In this document: one piece after another, positions 36,913 through 46,204 of the stretch
Layout: each line of letters starts with the position of its first letter
Numbering within the stretch: the first letter of the stretch is position 1
NCBI RefSeq assembly: GCF_009862265.1
Contig: NZ_WWGX01000104.1
Coordinates: forward strand, 248,183 to 312,182
From: Streptomyces sp. SID8352
GTDB lineage: Bacteria; Actinomycetota; Actinomycetes; Streptomycetales; Streptomycetaceae
Direction: 5' to 3'
DNA length: 64,000 bases
Notes under the pieces: generated by a model
What the model was told of the DNA's origin: nothing
Databases searched by the model: none
The model's input: the letters and a program-made list of their open reading frames with translations, nothing else
Translations under genes and position numbers: made by a program

Positions 36913-38064
36913 GTGGCCGACGCCGCAGCGGACGTGCCCCGGCGCGTGCTCATCGCCGCCGACAAGTTCAAGGGAACCCTGACCGCCGCCGAGGTCGCGC
37001 GCCACGTGGCCGCCGGGCTGCGCCGTGCCGTCCCGGACGTCGTGGTCGAGGCCCTGCCGGTGGCCGACGGCGGGGACGGCACCGTGGCCGCCGCGCTGGC
37101 CGCCGGTTTCTCGCGCCACGAGACGCGGGTCACCGGGCCCCTCGGGGACGGGGTGACGGCGGTCCTCGCGCTGCGCGGTACCACCGCGGTGGTGGAGATG
37201 GCCGAGGCCAGCGGGTTGCGACGGCTGCCTCCCGGGGTCCTGGCCCCCCTCACCGCCTCCACGTACGGCTCCGGCGAACTGCTGCGGGCCGCGCTGGACG
37301 CGGGGGCCCGCACCATCGTGTTCGGGGTCGGCGGCAGCGCCACCACGGACGGCGGCGCCGGGATGCTGACCGCGCTGGGTGCCCGCTTCCAGCGCCGCGA
37401 CGGGCAACCGGTGGGGCCGGGCGGCGGCGCCCTCGCCGAGGCCGCCTCGGCAGACCTGTCGGGCCTGGACCCGAGACTCGCGCGGACCGGACTGGTCCTC
37501 GCCGCCGACGTCGACAACCCGCTGACCGGGCCCTCGGGCGCCGCCGCCGTCTACGGCCCCCAGAAGGGGGCCTCGCCCCGCGACATCGAGACGCTGGACG
37601 CCGCCCTCACCCACTTCGTGAGGGTGCTGGAGGGGGCCGTCGGGGTGCGTGCCGCACACTGCGCCGCCGCGCCGGGGGCCGGGGCCGCGGGCGGCATCGG
37701 CTTCGCCGCGCTGCTGCTGGGGGCGCGCTTCCGGCCCGGGATCGAGGTCCTGCTCGACGCCCTGGGCTTCGCCGCGGCACTGGAACGAGCCGATCTGGTG
37801 ATCACCGGGGAGGGATCGCTCGACGAGCAGACCCTGCGCGGCAAGGCACCGGCTGGGGTCGCGGCGGCGGCACGGGCCGCAGGCAGGGAGGTCGTCGCCG
37901 TGTGCGGGCGGCTGGCCCTGTCACCGGAGGTGCTGGAGCGGGCCGGTATCCGGCGGGCCTATCCGCTGACCGACGTGGAACCGGACCCGGCGGTGTGCGT
38001 GGCCCGTGCGGGCCCGGTCCTGGAGCGCGTTGCGGAGCGCGTCGCCCGCGACTTCCTCGTGTAG
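36913..38064 (+). CDS. Glycerate kinase (GlxK/GarK type)
   Basis: A 383-residue glycerate 2-kinase. The family signature is visible: IAADKFKGTLTAAEV (residues about 14-28), PVADGGDGTVAA (residues about 49-60), FGVGGSATTDGGAGML (about 138-153) and GEGSLDEQTLRGKAP (about 299-313). It phosphorylates D-glycerate with ATP and feeds glycolate/glyoxylate or serine breakdown into glycolysis. The start is GTG 36913 after GGGAGAG. It is monocistronic. Glyoxylate from the nearby ethylmalonyl-CoA pathway could reach it after reduction, but no such enzyme is in the window. Confidence 0.9.
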   Translation: MADAAADVPRRVLIAADKFKGTLTAAEVARHVAAGLRRAVPDVVVEALPVADGGDGTVAAALAAGFSRHETRVTGPLGDGVTAVLALRGTTAVVEMAEASGLRRLPPGVLAPLTASTYGSGELLRAALDAGARTIVFGVGGSATTDGGAGMLTALGARFQRRDGQPVGPGGGALAEAASADLSGLDPRLARTGLVLAADVDNPLTGPSGAAAVYGPQKGASPRDIETLDAALTHFVRVLEGAVGVRAAHCAAAPGAGAAGGIGFAALLLGARFRPGIEVLLDALGFAAALERADLVITGEGSLDEQTLRGKAPAGVAAAARAAGREVVAVCGRLALSPEVLERAGIRRAYPLTDVEPDPAVCVARAGPVLERVAERVARDFLV

Positions 38065-38411
38065 GCCCCGGCCGGGGCGTTTCCCCTCGCCCTGCGGCGC
38101 GGGTGCTCTCCTCGCCCGGGGTCGCGCCGCCCGGTCGGCCGTCGTGCCGCCGCCCTGCCCGGCCCACCGTCTGCCGCCCACCGTCTCGCGGCTCGCTGTG
38201 CCCCGGGCTCGCGCCGCCGCGAAGGACGGCGGCGTGCGGCGGAGGGGGCGGGCGGGGTGTGCTGGGGCGGGGTGCGGCGACGGGTGCACGGCCCGCGGAG
38301 CCCCGGTAGCGGTGGGACCGGTATCGGTGGGCGGTACCGGTGGTACCGGTAGGACTGGTTGTACCGGCGCGGCAGACGAAAGGGCGGCCCCGAACGGCGA
38401 ACGGCAGACGA
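38065..38411. other. Gene-free stretch between glycerate kinase and the pssA terminator
   Basis: About 350 bp without a gene. It contains GGTACCGGT-type tandem units near 38320-38350 and the 15-bp GGCAGACGAAAGGGC repeated at 38371-38385 and 38404-38418. Confidence 0.5.
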
Positions 38412-38446
38412 AAGGGCCCCGGACCCTTCCCGGGTCCGGGGCCCTT
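38412..38446 (-). terminator. Strong terminator of the psd-pssA operon
   Basis: AAGGGCCCCGGACCC (38412-38426) and GGGTCCGGGGCCCTT (38432-38446) form a perfect 15-bp stem with a TTCCC loop, 13 bases past the pssA stop. In the minus direction it is followed by TTTCGT. Confidence 0.75.
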
Positions 38447-38459
38447 CCCAGCGGTCGCG

Positions 38460-39314
38460 CTACGGCAGCTGTGCCGCGCGTGCCTCCCGCCGGTTGTCAC
38501 GGAAGTTGTTGACCCGGCGTGCCGTGGCGAACAGCGGGATCACCGCGCCCATGACGAGCTGGAGCGCGCACCCCGTCTGGAGCAGCAACTGCCCGCTCGG
38601 CGCGTCGAACGCCCAGGCGGCCAGCAGCCCCATGGACAGGACGATCCAGGAGAGCATCGCCACCGCGAGGCGGCCCCGCGGCTTCGGGTACTCCACCCGG
38701 CTCACCATCAGCCATGCCGTACCGATGATGGCCAGGAGCGTCGCCACGAACGGCAGCTCCAGCAGCACGATCGAGACCACCGTCAGCGCCCCGAACGGCG
38801 ACGGCATGCCCTGGAAGGTCCCGTCCTTCACGGTGACGCACGAGAATCTCGCCAGCCTGAGCACCACCGCCAGCAGCACCACGATCGCCCCGACCGCCGC
38901 CACCCGCTGGTACGCGTCGTGCGCCACCATGCCGTAGACGAGGACGAAGTACGCCGGCGCCAGCCCGAAGCTGATCAGGTCGGACAGGTTGTCCAGCTCC
39001 GCGCCCATCGGTGAACTGCGCAGCTTGCGCGCCACGAGCCCGTCGAACAGGTCGAAGATCGCAGCGCACAGCATCAGGATGACCGCCGTGGCCGCGCTGT
39101 GCCGGGCCATGCCCGACTCCTCGCTGCCCATGAGGTGCGGGATCAGGATGCCGGTGGTGGTGAAGTACACCGCCATGAAGCCGCACGTGGCGTTGCCGAG
39201 GGTGAGCGTGTCCGCTATCGACAGGCGCAGCGAGAGCGGCATCTCCTCCTCGTCGTCCGCCTCGTCGGCCTCGGGCACCCATCCGGTCTGGGTCTGTGGA
39301 TCAATCACGGTCAA
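38460..39314 (-). CDS. pssA: CDP-diacylglycerol-serine O-phosphatidyltransferase
   Basis: A 284-residue membrane enzyme of the CDP-alcohol phosphatidyltransferase family with about eight helices. The active-site motif DGLVARKLRSSPMGAELDNLSD starts at Asp91; the six key residues are kept, but there are 7 instead of the canonical 8 residues between AR and G. It makes phosphatidylserine from CDP-diacylglycerol and serine; Psd then decarboxylates it. The start is TTG 39314, overlapping the psd stop by 14 bases; GTG 39308 is the alternative. The N-terminal 30 residues are acidic and cytoplasmic. Confidence 0.88.
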   Translation of the reverse strand: MTVIDPQTQTGWVPEADEADDEEEMPLSLRLSIADTLTLGNATCGFMAVYFTTTGILIPHLMGSEESGMARHSAATAVILMLCAAIFDLFDGLVARKLRSSPMGAELDNLSDLISFGLAPAYFVLVYGMVAHDAYQRVAAVGAIVVLLAVVLRLARFSCVTVKDGTFQGMPSPFGALTVVSIVLLELPFVATLLAIIGTAWLMVSRVEYPKPRGRLAVAMLSWIVLSMGLLAAWAFDAPSGQLLLQTGCALQLVMGAVIPLFATARRVNNFRDNRREARAAQLP

Positions 39315-39957
39315 TTCGAGTCACCCCAGCCACGGTCTTCTGCCCCACCTCGACCGCGATGTCCACGCCCTCGGGCAGATAGAGGTCGACGCGGGAACCG
39401 AAGCGGATGAGACCGACGCGCTCGCCCTGCTCGACCTTGGTGCCCGACGGGAGGTAGGGCACGATGCGGCGGGCCACGGCGCCGGCGATCTGGATCATCT
39501 CGATGTCGCCCAGCTCGGTGTCGAAGTGCCACACGACCCGCTCGTTGTTCTCGCTCTCCTTGTTGAAAGCAGGAACGAAGCCGCCCGGGACGTGCTCGAC
39601 CGATGTGATGGTGCCGGCCAGCGGCGCCCGGTTCACATGGACGTTGAGCGGGCTCATGAAGATCGCGACCCGGGTCCGTCCGTCCTTCCACGGCATGATG
39701 CTCTGCACCACACCGTCGGCGGGCGAGATGACCCGGCCCTGTGTGATCTCGCGCTCGGGGTCGCGGAAGAACCACAGCATCCCCGCCGCCAGCGCGGTGG
39801 CGGGAACGGCAACGGCCTTGGCCGCGCCCGAACGGCGGGCGCGGGCCAGGCTGAGGGCTGCGGTGGCGACGGTCGGCAGGAGCCACGGCGAGGCTCCGCG
39901 CGCGAGGCGTACGCTGGCGCGGCTGTCGCGGGGTGCAGAGGTTTGGCTGTGGGGCAT
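39301..39957 (-). CDS. psd: Phosphatidylserine decarboxylase (short actinobacterial type)
   Basis: A 218-residue self-cleaving decarboxylase. The proenzyme cut site is Gly187-Ser188 (RFGSRVDLYLP); the new N-terminal Ser becomes the pyruvoyl group. The conserved MSPLNVHVNRAP motif and FFRDPER are present, and two hydrophobic stretches near residues 25-62 anchor it. It converts phosphatidylserine to phosphatidylethanolamine together with PssA. The start is ATG 39957, six bases after GAAGG. It is the first gene of the pair. In length it matches the short archaetidylserine decarboxylase-like form found in Streptomyces. Confidence 0.9.
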   Translation of the reverse strand: MPHSQTSAPRDSRASVRLARGASPWLLPTVATAALSLARARRSGAAKAVAVPATALAAGMLWFFRDPEREITQGRVISPADGVVQSIMPWKDGRTRVAIFMSPLNVHVNRAPLAGTITSVEHVPGGFVPAFNKESENNERVVWHFDTELGDIEMIQIAGAVARRIVPYLPSGTKVEQGERVGLIRFGSRVDLYLPEGVDIAVEVGQKTVAGVTRIDRD

Positions 39958-40080
39958 GGATGACCTTCGTAGCGGATGATGCCGCGCTCTGACGGGGGAC
40001 GGCGGCTTTCCGGCGATCGTAGCGGCTATCGGTCGCAACTGGGTAAGCCAGGAAGCCGAGTCGACGGCCGAACAGTGCCT

Positions 40081-40117
40081 ACGGGGTGTGACCTTCTTCT
40101 CCAAGAAAACACCCCGT
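40081..40117 (-). terminator. Terminator of the ccr-msd operon
   Basis: ACGGGGTG (40081-40088) pairs with CACCCCGT (40110-40117); the loop can form an inner stem TTCTT/AAGAA. It lies ten bases beyond the stop of the acyl-CoA dehydrogenase. Confidence 0.55.
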
Positions 40118-40127
40118 ATCCGGACAT

Positions 40128-41333
40128 CTAACCCTGGAATCGATACTCTTCGAGCAGCCGACGGCCGATGATCATTTTCTGGATCTCGGCGGTGCCCTCC
40201 CCGATCAGGAGCATCGGCGCCTCGCGGTAGAGGCGCTCGATCTCGTACTCCTTGGAGAAGCCGTAGCCGCCGTGGATCCGGAAGGCGTCCTCCACGACCT
40301 CTTTGCAGTACTCGGAGGCGAGGTACTTGGCCATCCCCGCTTCCAGGTCGTTTCGTTCGCCCGAGTCCTTTTTGCGTGCAGCATTGACCATCATCGCATG
40401 CGCCGCCTCCACCTTGGTAGCCATCTCCGCCAGCTTGAACTGGATGGCCTGGTGCTGGGCGATCTGCCGGCCGAACGCCTGCCGCTGCTGGGCGTACCGG
40501 ACCCCGAGTTCGAAGGCACGTTGCGCGACGCCGCAGCCACGCGCCGCCACATTGACCCGGCCCACCTCGACCCCGTCCATCATTTGGTAAAAACCCCGGC
40601 CGGTGGCCCCGCCGAGCACCCGGTCCGCGGGAACGCGCAGGCCGTCCATGATGAGCTCGGTGGTGTCGACGCCCTTGTAGCCCATTTTGTCGATCTTCCC
40701 GGGGATGGTGAGGCCCGGACGGACCTCGCCGAAGCCCGGCTCCTTCTCCACCAGGAAGGTCGTCATCGACCGGTGCGGGGCGGTGCCCTCGGGGTGACCC
40801 TCGTCACTCCTCACCAGCACGGCCACCAGGGACGACGTACCGCCGTTCGTCAGCCACATCTTCTGGCCGGTGAGGACGTACTCGTCGCCGTCCCGCACCG
40901 CCCTCGACGTGATCGCCGACACGTCCGAGCCCAGCGCGGGCTCCGACATGGAGAACGCGCCCCGGACGTCACCGGCCGCCATGCGCGGCAGGAAGAACTC
41001 CTTCTGCTCCCGCGTGCCGTGCTGCTTGAGCATGTACGCCACGATGAAGTGGGTGTTGATGATGCCGGACACCGACATCCAGCCGCGGGCGATCTCCTCC
41101 ACGCACAGGGCGTAGGTGAGCAGTGACTCGCCCAGCCCCCCGTACTCCTCGGGGATCGTCAGGCCGAACAGCCCCAGCTCCCTGAGCCCGTCCACGATGT
41201 CCTGCGGATACTCGTCGCGGTGCTCCAACTCCGTGGCGACGGGGAGGATCTCCTTGTCCACGAACTCCCGGACGGTGGAGAGGATCTCCCGCTGCACGTC
41301 CGTGAGCCCGTGGGTGCGGGCGAGACGGCTCAT
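40128..41333 (-). CDS. Acyl-CoA dehydrogenase, probable (2S)-methylsuccinyl-CoA dehydrogenase
   Basis: A 401-residue flavoprotein of the acyl-CoA dehydrogenase family: FAD-binding SMSEPALGSDVSAITS segment and the substrate region SGERNDLEAGMAKYLASEYC are visible, as is the C-terminal RIHGGYGFSKEYEIERLYREAP. By context it oxidises (2S)-methylsuccinyl-CoA to mesaconyl-CoA, a unique step of the ethylmalonyl-CoA pathway. It is the last gene of the operon; its ATG (41333) follows the hydratase stop directly (TAG-ATG). The family is certain, the specific substrate is inferred from the four genes before it. Confidence 0.85.
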   Translation of the reverse strand: MSRLARTHGLTDVQREILSTVREFVDKEILPVATELEHRDEYPQDIVDGLRELGLFGLTIPEEYGGLGESLLTYALCVEEIARGWMSVSGIINTHFIVAYMLKQHGTREQKEFFLPRMAAGDVRGAFSMSEPALGSDVSAITSRAVRDGDEYVLTGQKMWLTNGGTSSLVAVLVRSDEGHPEGTAPHRSMTTFLVEKEPGFGEVRPGLTIPGKIDKMGYKGVDTTELIMDGLRVPADRVLGGATGRGFYQMMDGVEVGRVNVAARGCGVAQRAFELGVRYAQQRQAFGRQIAQHQAIQFKLAEMATKVEAAHAMMVNAARKKDSGERNDLEAGMAKYLASEYCKEVVEDAFRIHGGYGFSKEYEIERLYREAPMLLIGEGTAEIQKMIIGRRLLEEYRFQG

Positions 41334-41846
41334 CTACTTCCCCTGTTCCCCCGGCTCGGGGCGGCCGGGCTGCTCCCCGCCGCGCTCCTCGGTGTACGCC
41401 GCCGTCGGCACCATCACCTTGCGGCGGAAGACGCAGACCACCGTCCCGTCCTGCTTGTAGCCCCGGGTCTCGACCTGCACGATGCCGCGGTCGTCCTTCG
41501 ACCTCGACGGCCACTTGTCCAGCACGGTCGTCTCGCCGTAGAGGGTGTCGCCGTGGAAGGTCGGCGCCACGTGCCGCAGCGACTCGATCTCCAGGTTGGC
41601 GATGGCCTTGCCGGACACGTCCGGGACGGACATGCCCAGCAGCAGGGAGTAGATGTAGTTCCCCACCACCACGTTGCGGCCGAAGTCGGTCGTGCGCTCC
41701 GCGTAGTTGGCGTCCAGGTGGAGCGGATGGTGGTTCATGGTCAGCAGGCAGAACAGATGATCGTCGTACTCTGTGACCGTCTTGCCCGGCCAGTGCTTGT
41801 ACACCGCGCCGACCTCGAACTCCTCGTAGGTGCGTCCGAACCGCAT
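41334..41846 (-). CDS. MaoC-family hydratase, probable mesaconyl-CoA hydratase
   Basis: A 170-residue hot-dog-fold hydratase. The MaoC motif is spread over MNHHPLHLDANYAERTTDFGRNVVVGNYIYSLLLGM (residues about 40-75) with the hydratase-typical Asp-His pair (HPLHLD). It would add water to mesaconyl-CoA to give beta-methylmalyl-CoA for the lyase encoded just upstream. The start is ATG 41846, where a GGAGGG ribosome site falls in the end of the preceding gene, five bases away. The stop abuts the dehydrogenase start. Confidence 0.83.
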   Translation of the reverse strand: MRFGRTYEEFEVGAVYKHWPGKTVTEYDDHLFCLLTMNHHPLHLDANYAERTTDFGRNVVVGNYIYSLLLGMSVPDVSGKAIANLEIESLRHVAPTFHGDTLYGETTVLDKWPSRSKDDRGIVQVETRGYKQDGTVVCVFRRKVMVPTAAYTEERGGEQPGRPEPGEQGK

Positions 41847-41851
41847 CGCGC

Positions 41852-42826
41852 TCAGCCCTCCGGGATCTCGAACGCCGAGGTGCGCCGCATCCCCGCGGCC
41901 CGTCCCTTGCCCGAGACGACCAGGGCCATCTTGCGGCTCGCCTCGTCGATCATCTCGTCGCCGAGCATCGCGGACCCCTTCCTGCCGCCCTCCTCGGAGG
42001 TGTGGTGGGCGTAGGCGTCGAGGATCAGCTCCGCGTGGTCGTAGTCCTCCTGCGTGGGCGAGAAGACCTCGTTGGCCGCCTCCACCTGGCCCGGGTGCAG
42101 CACCCACTTGCCGTCGAAGCCGAGCGCTGCGGCGCGCCGGGCCACCTCGCGGAAGCCGTCCACGTTGCGGATCTGGAGGTAGGGGCCGTCGATGGCCTGC
42201 ACGTCGTTGGCACGGGCGGCCATCAGGATCTTCATCAGGATGTAGTGGTAGGCGTCCGCCGGGTAGCCCGCCGGCTGCTCGCCCACGACCAGGGACTTCA
42301 TGTTGATCGACGCCATGAAGTCGGCCGGGCCGAAGACGATCGTCTCTACGCGCGGGGAGGCCTGGGCGATCTCGTTGACGTTGTTCAGACCGCGTGCGTT
42401 CTCGATCTGCGCCTCGATGCCGATGCGGCCGACCTCGAAGCCCATCGTCCGCTCGATCTGGGTGAGCAGCAGGTCCAGGGCCACGATCTGCTGGGCGTCC
42501 TGCACCTTGGGCAGCATGAGGCAGTCCAGGTTCTGCCCGGCGCCCTCCACCACCGTCACCACATCGCGGTACGTCCACTCGGTGGTCCAGTCGTTGACCC
42601 GCACCACGCGGGTCTTGCCGGTCCAGTCGCCCTCGTTGAGGAACCTGACGACGGTGTGCCGTGCCTCCGGCTTGGCGAGCGGCGCGCAGGCGTCCTCCAG
42701 GTCCAGGAAGACCTGGTCGGCGGGGAGGCCCTGGGCCTTCTCCAGGAAGCGCGGGTTCGAGCCGGGCACCGCCAGGCAGGAGCGCCGGGGGCGCAGGCGG
42801 TCGACCTGGGGAGCGGGGCTGGTCAT
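41852..42826 (-). CDS. HpcH/HpaI (CitE-like) lyase, probable beta-methylmalyl-CoA lyase
   Basis: A 324-residue TIM-barrel lyase of the CitE/Mcl1 group. Visible are the substrate arginine segment RRSCLAVPGSNPRFLEKA, the metal ligands Glu/Asp in FLDLEDACAP and GIEAQIENARGL, and the C-terminal GKWVLHPGQ that closes the active site. It should cleave beta-methylmalyl-CoA into glyoxylate and propionyl-CoA. The ATG 42826 overlaps the mutase stop (ATGA), showing tight coupling. The next gene supplies its substrate. Malyl-CoA or citramalyl-CoA activity is possible; the ethylmalonyl context favours this assignment. Confidence 0.83.
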   Translation of the reverse strand: MTSPAPQVDRLRPRRSCLAVPGSNPRFLEKAQGLPADQVFLDLEDACAPLAKPEARHTVVRFLNEGDWTGKTRVVRVNDWTTEWTYRDVVTVVEGAGQNLDCLMLPKVQDAQQIVALDLLLTQIERTMGFEVGRIGIEAQIENARGLNNVNEIAQASPRVETIVFGPADFMASINMKSLVVGEQPAGYPADAYHYILMKILMAARANDVQAIDGPYLQIRNVDGFREVARRAAALGFDGKWVLHPGQVEAANEVFSPTQEDYDHAELILDAYAHHTSEEGGRKGSAMLGDEMIDEASRKMALVVSGKGRAAGMRRTSAFEIPEG

Positions 42827-44850
42827 GCGGGGACCTCCAGGGGTTCGAGCGTGTTCGCGGTGCGGATCTCGTCGACGATGCGGCCGATGATGCCGGTGAT
42901 GTCGAAGTCCTTCGGGGTGAAGACGGCGGCCACTCCGGCGGCCCGCAGGCCGTCGGAGTCGCCCTTCGGGATGATGCCACCGGCGATCACCGGGATGTCG
43001 GCGGCACCGGCCGCGCGCAGCCCTTCGAGCACCTCGGGCACCAGCCTGGTGTGCGAGCCGGACAGCACGGACAGGCCCACCGCGTGCACGTCCTCCGCGA
43101 GGGCGGCGTCCACGATCTGCTCCGGGGTGAGCCGGATGCCCTGGTAGACCACCTCGAACCCGGCGTCCCGGGCCCGCACGGCGATCTGCTCCGCGCCGTT
43201 GGAGTGCCCGTCGAGGCCCGGCTTGCCCACCAGGAACCGCAGCTTGCCCACGCCCAGCTCCCGGGCCGTCAGCTCCACCTTGCGGCGCACCCCGGCCAGC
43301 GCCGAGCCCTCCTCGGCGGCGACCGCCACCGGTGCCGAGGAGACGCCGGTGGGCGCCCGGTACTCGCCGAACACCTCGCGCAGCGCGCCCGCCCACTCGC
43401 CGGTGGTGGCGCCGGACCTGGCGCACTCCAGGGTCGCCTCCATGAGGTTACCGGTGCCGCGCGCGGCCTCCTTCAGCCGCTCCAGGGCCTTGCAGGGGCG
43501 CGGGTGGTTGAACGGCGGCTGGTAGCGGGTGTCGCGCCAGTGGCGCAGCGACTCGACCACCCGGGCCTCCACCGCCGGGTCCACGGTCTGGACGGCCGTG
43601 GCCGGATCGGCGGTGAGCGGGCTGGGCTCGGTGCCCTCGAAGGCGTTGACCCCCACGATCCGCTCCTCGCCGGACTCGATCCGGGCCCGGCGCTCCGCGT
43701 GGGAGGCGACCAGCCGGGACTTGAGGTAGCCCGACTCCACGGCGGCCAGGGCGCCGCCCATCTCCTCGATGCGCCCGATCTCGGCGGACGACTCGGCCAC
43801 CAGCTCCTCGACCTTGGCCTCCACCACCGCCGATCCCTCGAACAGGTCGCCGTACTCCAGCAGGTCGCTCTCGTACGCCAGCACCTGCTGGATGCGCAGC
43901 GACCACTGCTGGTCCCAGGGCCGGGGCAGGCCGAGGGCCTCGTTCCAGGCGGGGAGCTGCACGGCCCGCGCGCGGGCGTCCCGGGAGAGGGTGACCGCCA
44001 GCATCTCCAGCACGATCCGCTGGACGTTGTTCTCCGGCTGGGCCTCGGTGAGCCCGAGGGAGTTGACCTGGACGCCGTAGCGGAAGCGGCGCTGCCGGGG
44101 GTCCTCGATGCCGTACCGCTCGCGGGTGACGCGGTCCCAGACGCGGCCGAAGGCGCGCATCTTGCACATCTCCTCGACGAAGCGGACGCCCGCGTTGACG
44201 AAGAAGGAGATGCGGCCGACCACCTCGCCCATGCGCTCCTCGGGCACCTGCCCGGAGTCGCGGACCGCGTCCAGCACGGCGATGGCGGTGGACATCGCGT
44301 AGGCGATCTCCTGGACGGGTGTGGCGCCCGCCTCCTGGAGGTGGTAGCTGCAGATGTTGACCGGGTTCCACCGGGGCAGGTGGGAGACGGTGTACGCGAT
44401 CATGTCGGTGGTCAGGCGGAGCGAGGGGCCCGGCGGGAAGACATGGGTGCCCCGGGACAGGTACTCCTTGACGATGTCGTTCTGGGTGGTGCCTCGGAGC
44501 AGGGCCGGGTCCGCGCCCTGCTCCTCGGCGACGACCTGGTAGAGCGCCAGCAGCCACATGGCCGTGGCGTTGATGGTCATGGAGGTGTTCATCCGCTCCA
44601 GGGGGATGTCCCGGAACAGGCGGCGCATGTCGCCGAGGTGGGCGACCGGCACCCCGACCCGGCCGACCTCGCCCCGGGCGAGGAGGTGGTCGGCGTCGTA
44701 GCCGGTCTGGGTGGGCAGGTCGAAGGCGACCGACAGACCGGTCTGGCCCTTGGCCAGGTTGCGCCGGTACAGCTCGTTGGAGGCCTCGGCCGTGGAGTGG
44801 CCGGCGTACGTCCGCATCAGCCACGGACGGTCCTTCTGGCGTTCGCTCAT
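42823..44850 (-). CDS. ecm: Coenzyme B12-dependent acyl-CoA mutase, probable ethylmalonyl-CoA mutase
   Basis: A 675-residue single-chain mutase, like MeaA/Ecm. The N-terminal TIM-barrel domain opens with KDRPWLMRTYAGHSTAEASNELYRRNLAKGQTGLSVAFDLPTQTGYD, and the C-terminal B12 domain has the DxHxxG motif with His549 (DGHSNG). It converts (2R)-ethylmalonyl-CoA to (2S)-methylsuccinyl-CoA. It lies between ccr and the lyase, exactly as in known ethylmalonyl-CoA operons, which separates it from methylmalonyl-CoA mutase. The start is ATG 44850 after GAGGGG, 10 bp past the ccr stop. Confidence 0.88.
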   Translation of the reverse strand: MSERQKDRPWLMRTYAGHSTAEASNELYRRNLAKGQTGLSVAFDLPTQTGYDADHLLARGEVGRVGVPVAHLGDMRRLFRDIPLERMNTSMTINATAMWLLALYQVVAEEQGADPALLRGTTQNDIVKEYLSRGTHVFPPGPSLRLTTDMIAYTVSHLPRWNPVNICSYHLQEAGATPVQEIAYAMSTAIAVLDAVRDSGQVPEERMGEVVGRISFFVNAGVRFVEEMCKMRAFGRVWDRVTRERYGIEDPRQRRFRYGVQVNSLGLTEAQPENNVQRIVLEMLAVTLSRDARARAVQLPAWNEALGLPRPWDQQWSLRIQQVLAYESDLLEYGDLFEGSAVVEAKVEELVAESSAEIGRIEEMGGALAAVESGYLKSRLVASHAERRARIESGEERIVGVNAFEGTEPSPLTADPATAVQTVDPAVEARVVESLRHWRDTRYQPPFNHPRPCKALERLKEAARGTGNLMEATLECARSGATTGEWAGALREVFGEYRAPTGVSSAPVAVAAEEGSALAGVRRKVELTARELGVGKLRFLVGKPGLDGHSNGAEQIAVRARDAGFEVVYQGIRLTPEQIVDAALAEDVHAVGLSVLSGSHTRLVPEVLEGLRAAGAADIPVIAGGIIPKGDSDGLRAAGVAAVFTPKDFDITGIIGRIVDEIRTANTLEPLEVPA

Positions 44851-44860
44851 GACGCGCCCC

Positions 44861-46204
44861 TCAGATGTTCCGGAAGCGGTTGATGGCCTCGGCGTGCCGG
44901 GCGCGCAGCTCCGTGTCCCGCACGCCGAGGCCCTCCTCGGGGGCGAGGCACAGGACGCCGACCTTGCCCTGGTGGACGTTGCGGTGCACGTCGTGGGCGG
45001 CCTGCCCGGTGTCCTCCAGGGAGTAGACCTTGGAGAGCGTCGGGTGGATCCTCCCCTTGGCCACGAGGCGGTTGGCCTCCCACGCCTCGCGGTAGTTGGC
45101 GAAGTGGGAGCCGATGATGCGCTTGAGCGACATCCACAGGTACCGGTTGTCGTACTGGTGGTCGTACCCGGAGGTCGAGGCGCAGGTGACGATGGTGCCG
45201 CCCTTGCGGGTGACGTAGACGGAGGCGCCGAAGGTCTCGCGGCCGGGGTGCTCGAAGACGATGTCGACGTCCTCGCCGCCGGTGAGTTCGCGGATGCGCT
45301 TGCCGAAGCGCTTCCACTCACGGGTGTCCTGGGTGTGCTCGTCCCGCCAGAAGCGGTAGCCCTCCGCGCTGCGGTCGATGATCAGCTCGGCGCCCATCCG
45401 GCGGCAGATCTCGGCCTTGCGGGGGCTGGAGACCACGCAGATCGGGGTGGCGCCGCCGGCCAGCGCGAACTGGGTGGCGTAGGAGCCGAGACCGCCGCTG
45501 GCACCCCAGATCAGCACGTTGTCCCCCTGCTTCATCTGGGCGCCGTTGCGGGAGACGAGCTGGCGGTAGGCGGTGGAGTTGACCAGGCCGGGCGCGGCGG
45601 CCTCCTCCCAGCTCAGATGGCCCGGCTTGGGCATGAGCTGGTTGGACTTGACGAGGGCGATCTCCGCGAGGCCGCCGAAGTTGGTCTCGAAGCCCCAGAT
45701 GCGCTGCTCGGGGTCGAGCATCGTGTCGTTGTGGCCGTCGGAGGACTCCAGCTCGACGGAGAGGCAGTGGGCGACCACCTCGTCGCCGGGCCGCCAGGCG
45801 TTGACCCCGGGGCCGGTGCGCAGGACGACGCCGGAGAGGTCGGAGCCGATGATGTGGTACGGCAGGTCGTGGCGGCCGGTCAGCTCGCTGACCCTGCCGT
45901 AGCGCTCCAGGAATCCGAAGGTGGGCAGCGGTTCGAAGATCGAGGTCCACACGGAGTTGTAGTTGACCGACGAGGCCATGACGGCCACCAGGGCCTCGCC
46001 GGGGCCCAGTTCGGGCAGCGGCACCTCGTCGAGGTGGAGTGACTCGCGGGGGTCCTTGTCGCGGGTCTCGCGTCCCGTGAACATCTCCGTCTCGTCCTTG
46101 TGCACGGTGATCGCGCGGTACGACTCGGGCAGGGGCAGTGCGGCGATGTCGGCTGCCGTCGAGCCGGGCGACTGGATCGCGTCCAGGATGTCCTTCATGG
46201 TCAC
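44861..46204 (-). CDS. ccr: Crotonyl-CoA carboxylase/reductase
   Basis: A 447-residue medium-chain reductase. ITVHKDETEMFTGRETRDKDP, SSVNYNSVWTSIFEP, the NADPH motif GASGGLGSYATQFA and FEHPGRETFGASVYVTRKGG are characteristic of Ccr; the sequence is close to the S. coelicolor enzyme in my memory. It reductively carboxylates crotonyl-CoA with NADPH and CO2 to (2S)-ethylmalonyl-CoA, feeding both the ethylmalonyl-CoA pathway and polyketide extender supply. I chose GTG 46204, seven bases after GGAGG (46214-46218 region); the 46291 ATG lacks a ribosome site. It has its own promoter upstream and is first in the operon. Confidence 0.93.
   Translation of the reverse strand: MTMKDILDAIQSPGSTAADIAALPLPESYRAITVHKDETEMFTGRETRDKDPRESLHLDEVPLPELGPGEALVAVMASSVNYNSVWTSIFEPLPTFGFLERYGRVSELTGRHDLPYHIIGSDLSGVVLRTGPGVNAWRPGDEVVAHCLSVELESSDGHNDTMLDPEQRIWGFETNFGGLAEIALVKSNQLMPKPGHLSWEEAAAPGLVNSTAYRQLVSRNGAQMKQGDNVLIWGASGGLGSYATQFALAGGATPICVVSSPRKAEICRRMGAELIIDRSAEGYRFWRDEHTQDTREWKRFGKRIRELTGGEDVDIVFEHPGRETFGASVYVTRKGGTIVTCASTSGYDHQYDNRYLWMSLKRIIGSHFANYREAWEANRLVAKGRIHPTLSKVYSLEDTGQAAHDVHRNVHQGKVGVLCLAPEEGLGVRDTELRARHAEAINRFRNI

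Noticed and set aside
42823..45321. 832-codon start for the mutase
   Set aside because: The first 157 codons are shadow of ccr; the true start is ATG 44850 with ribosome site.
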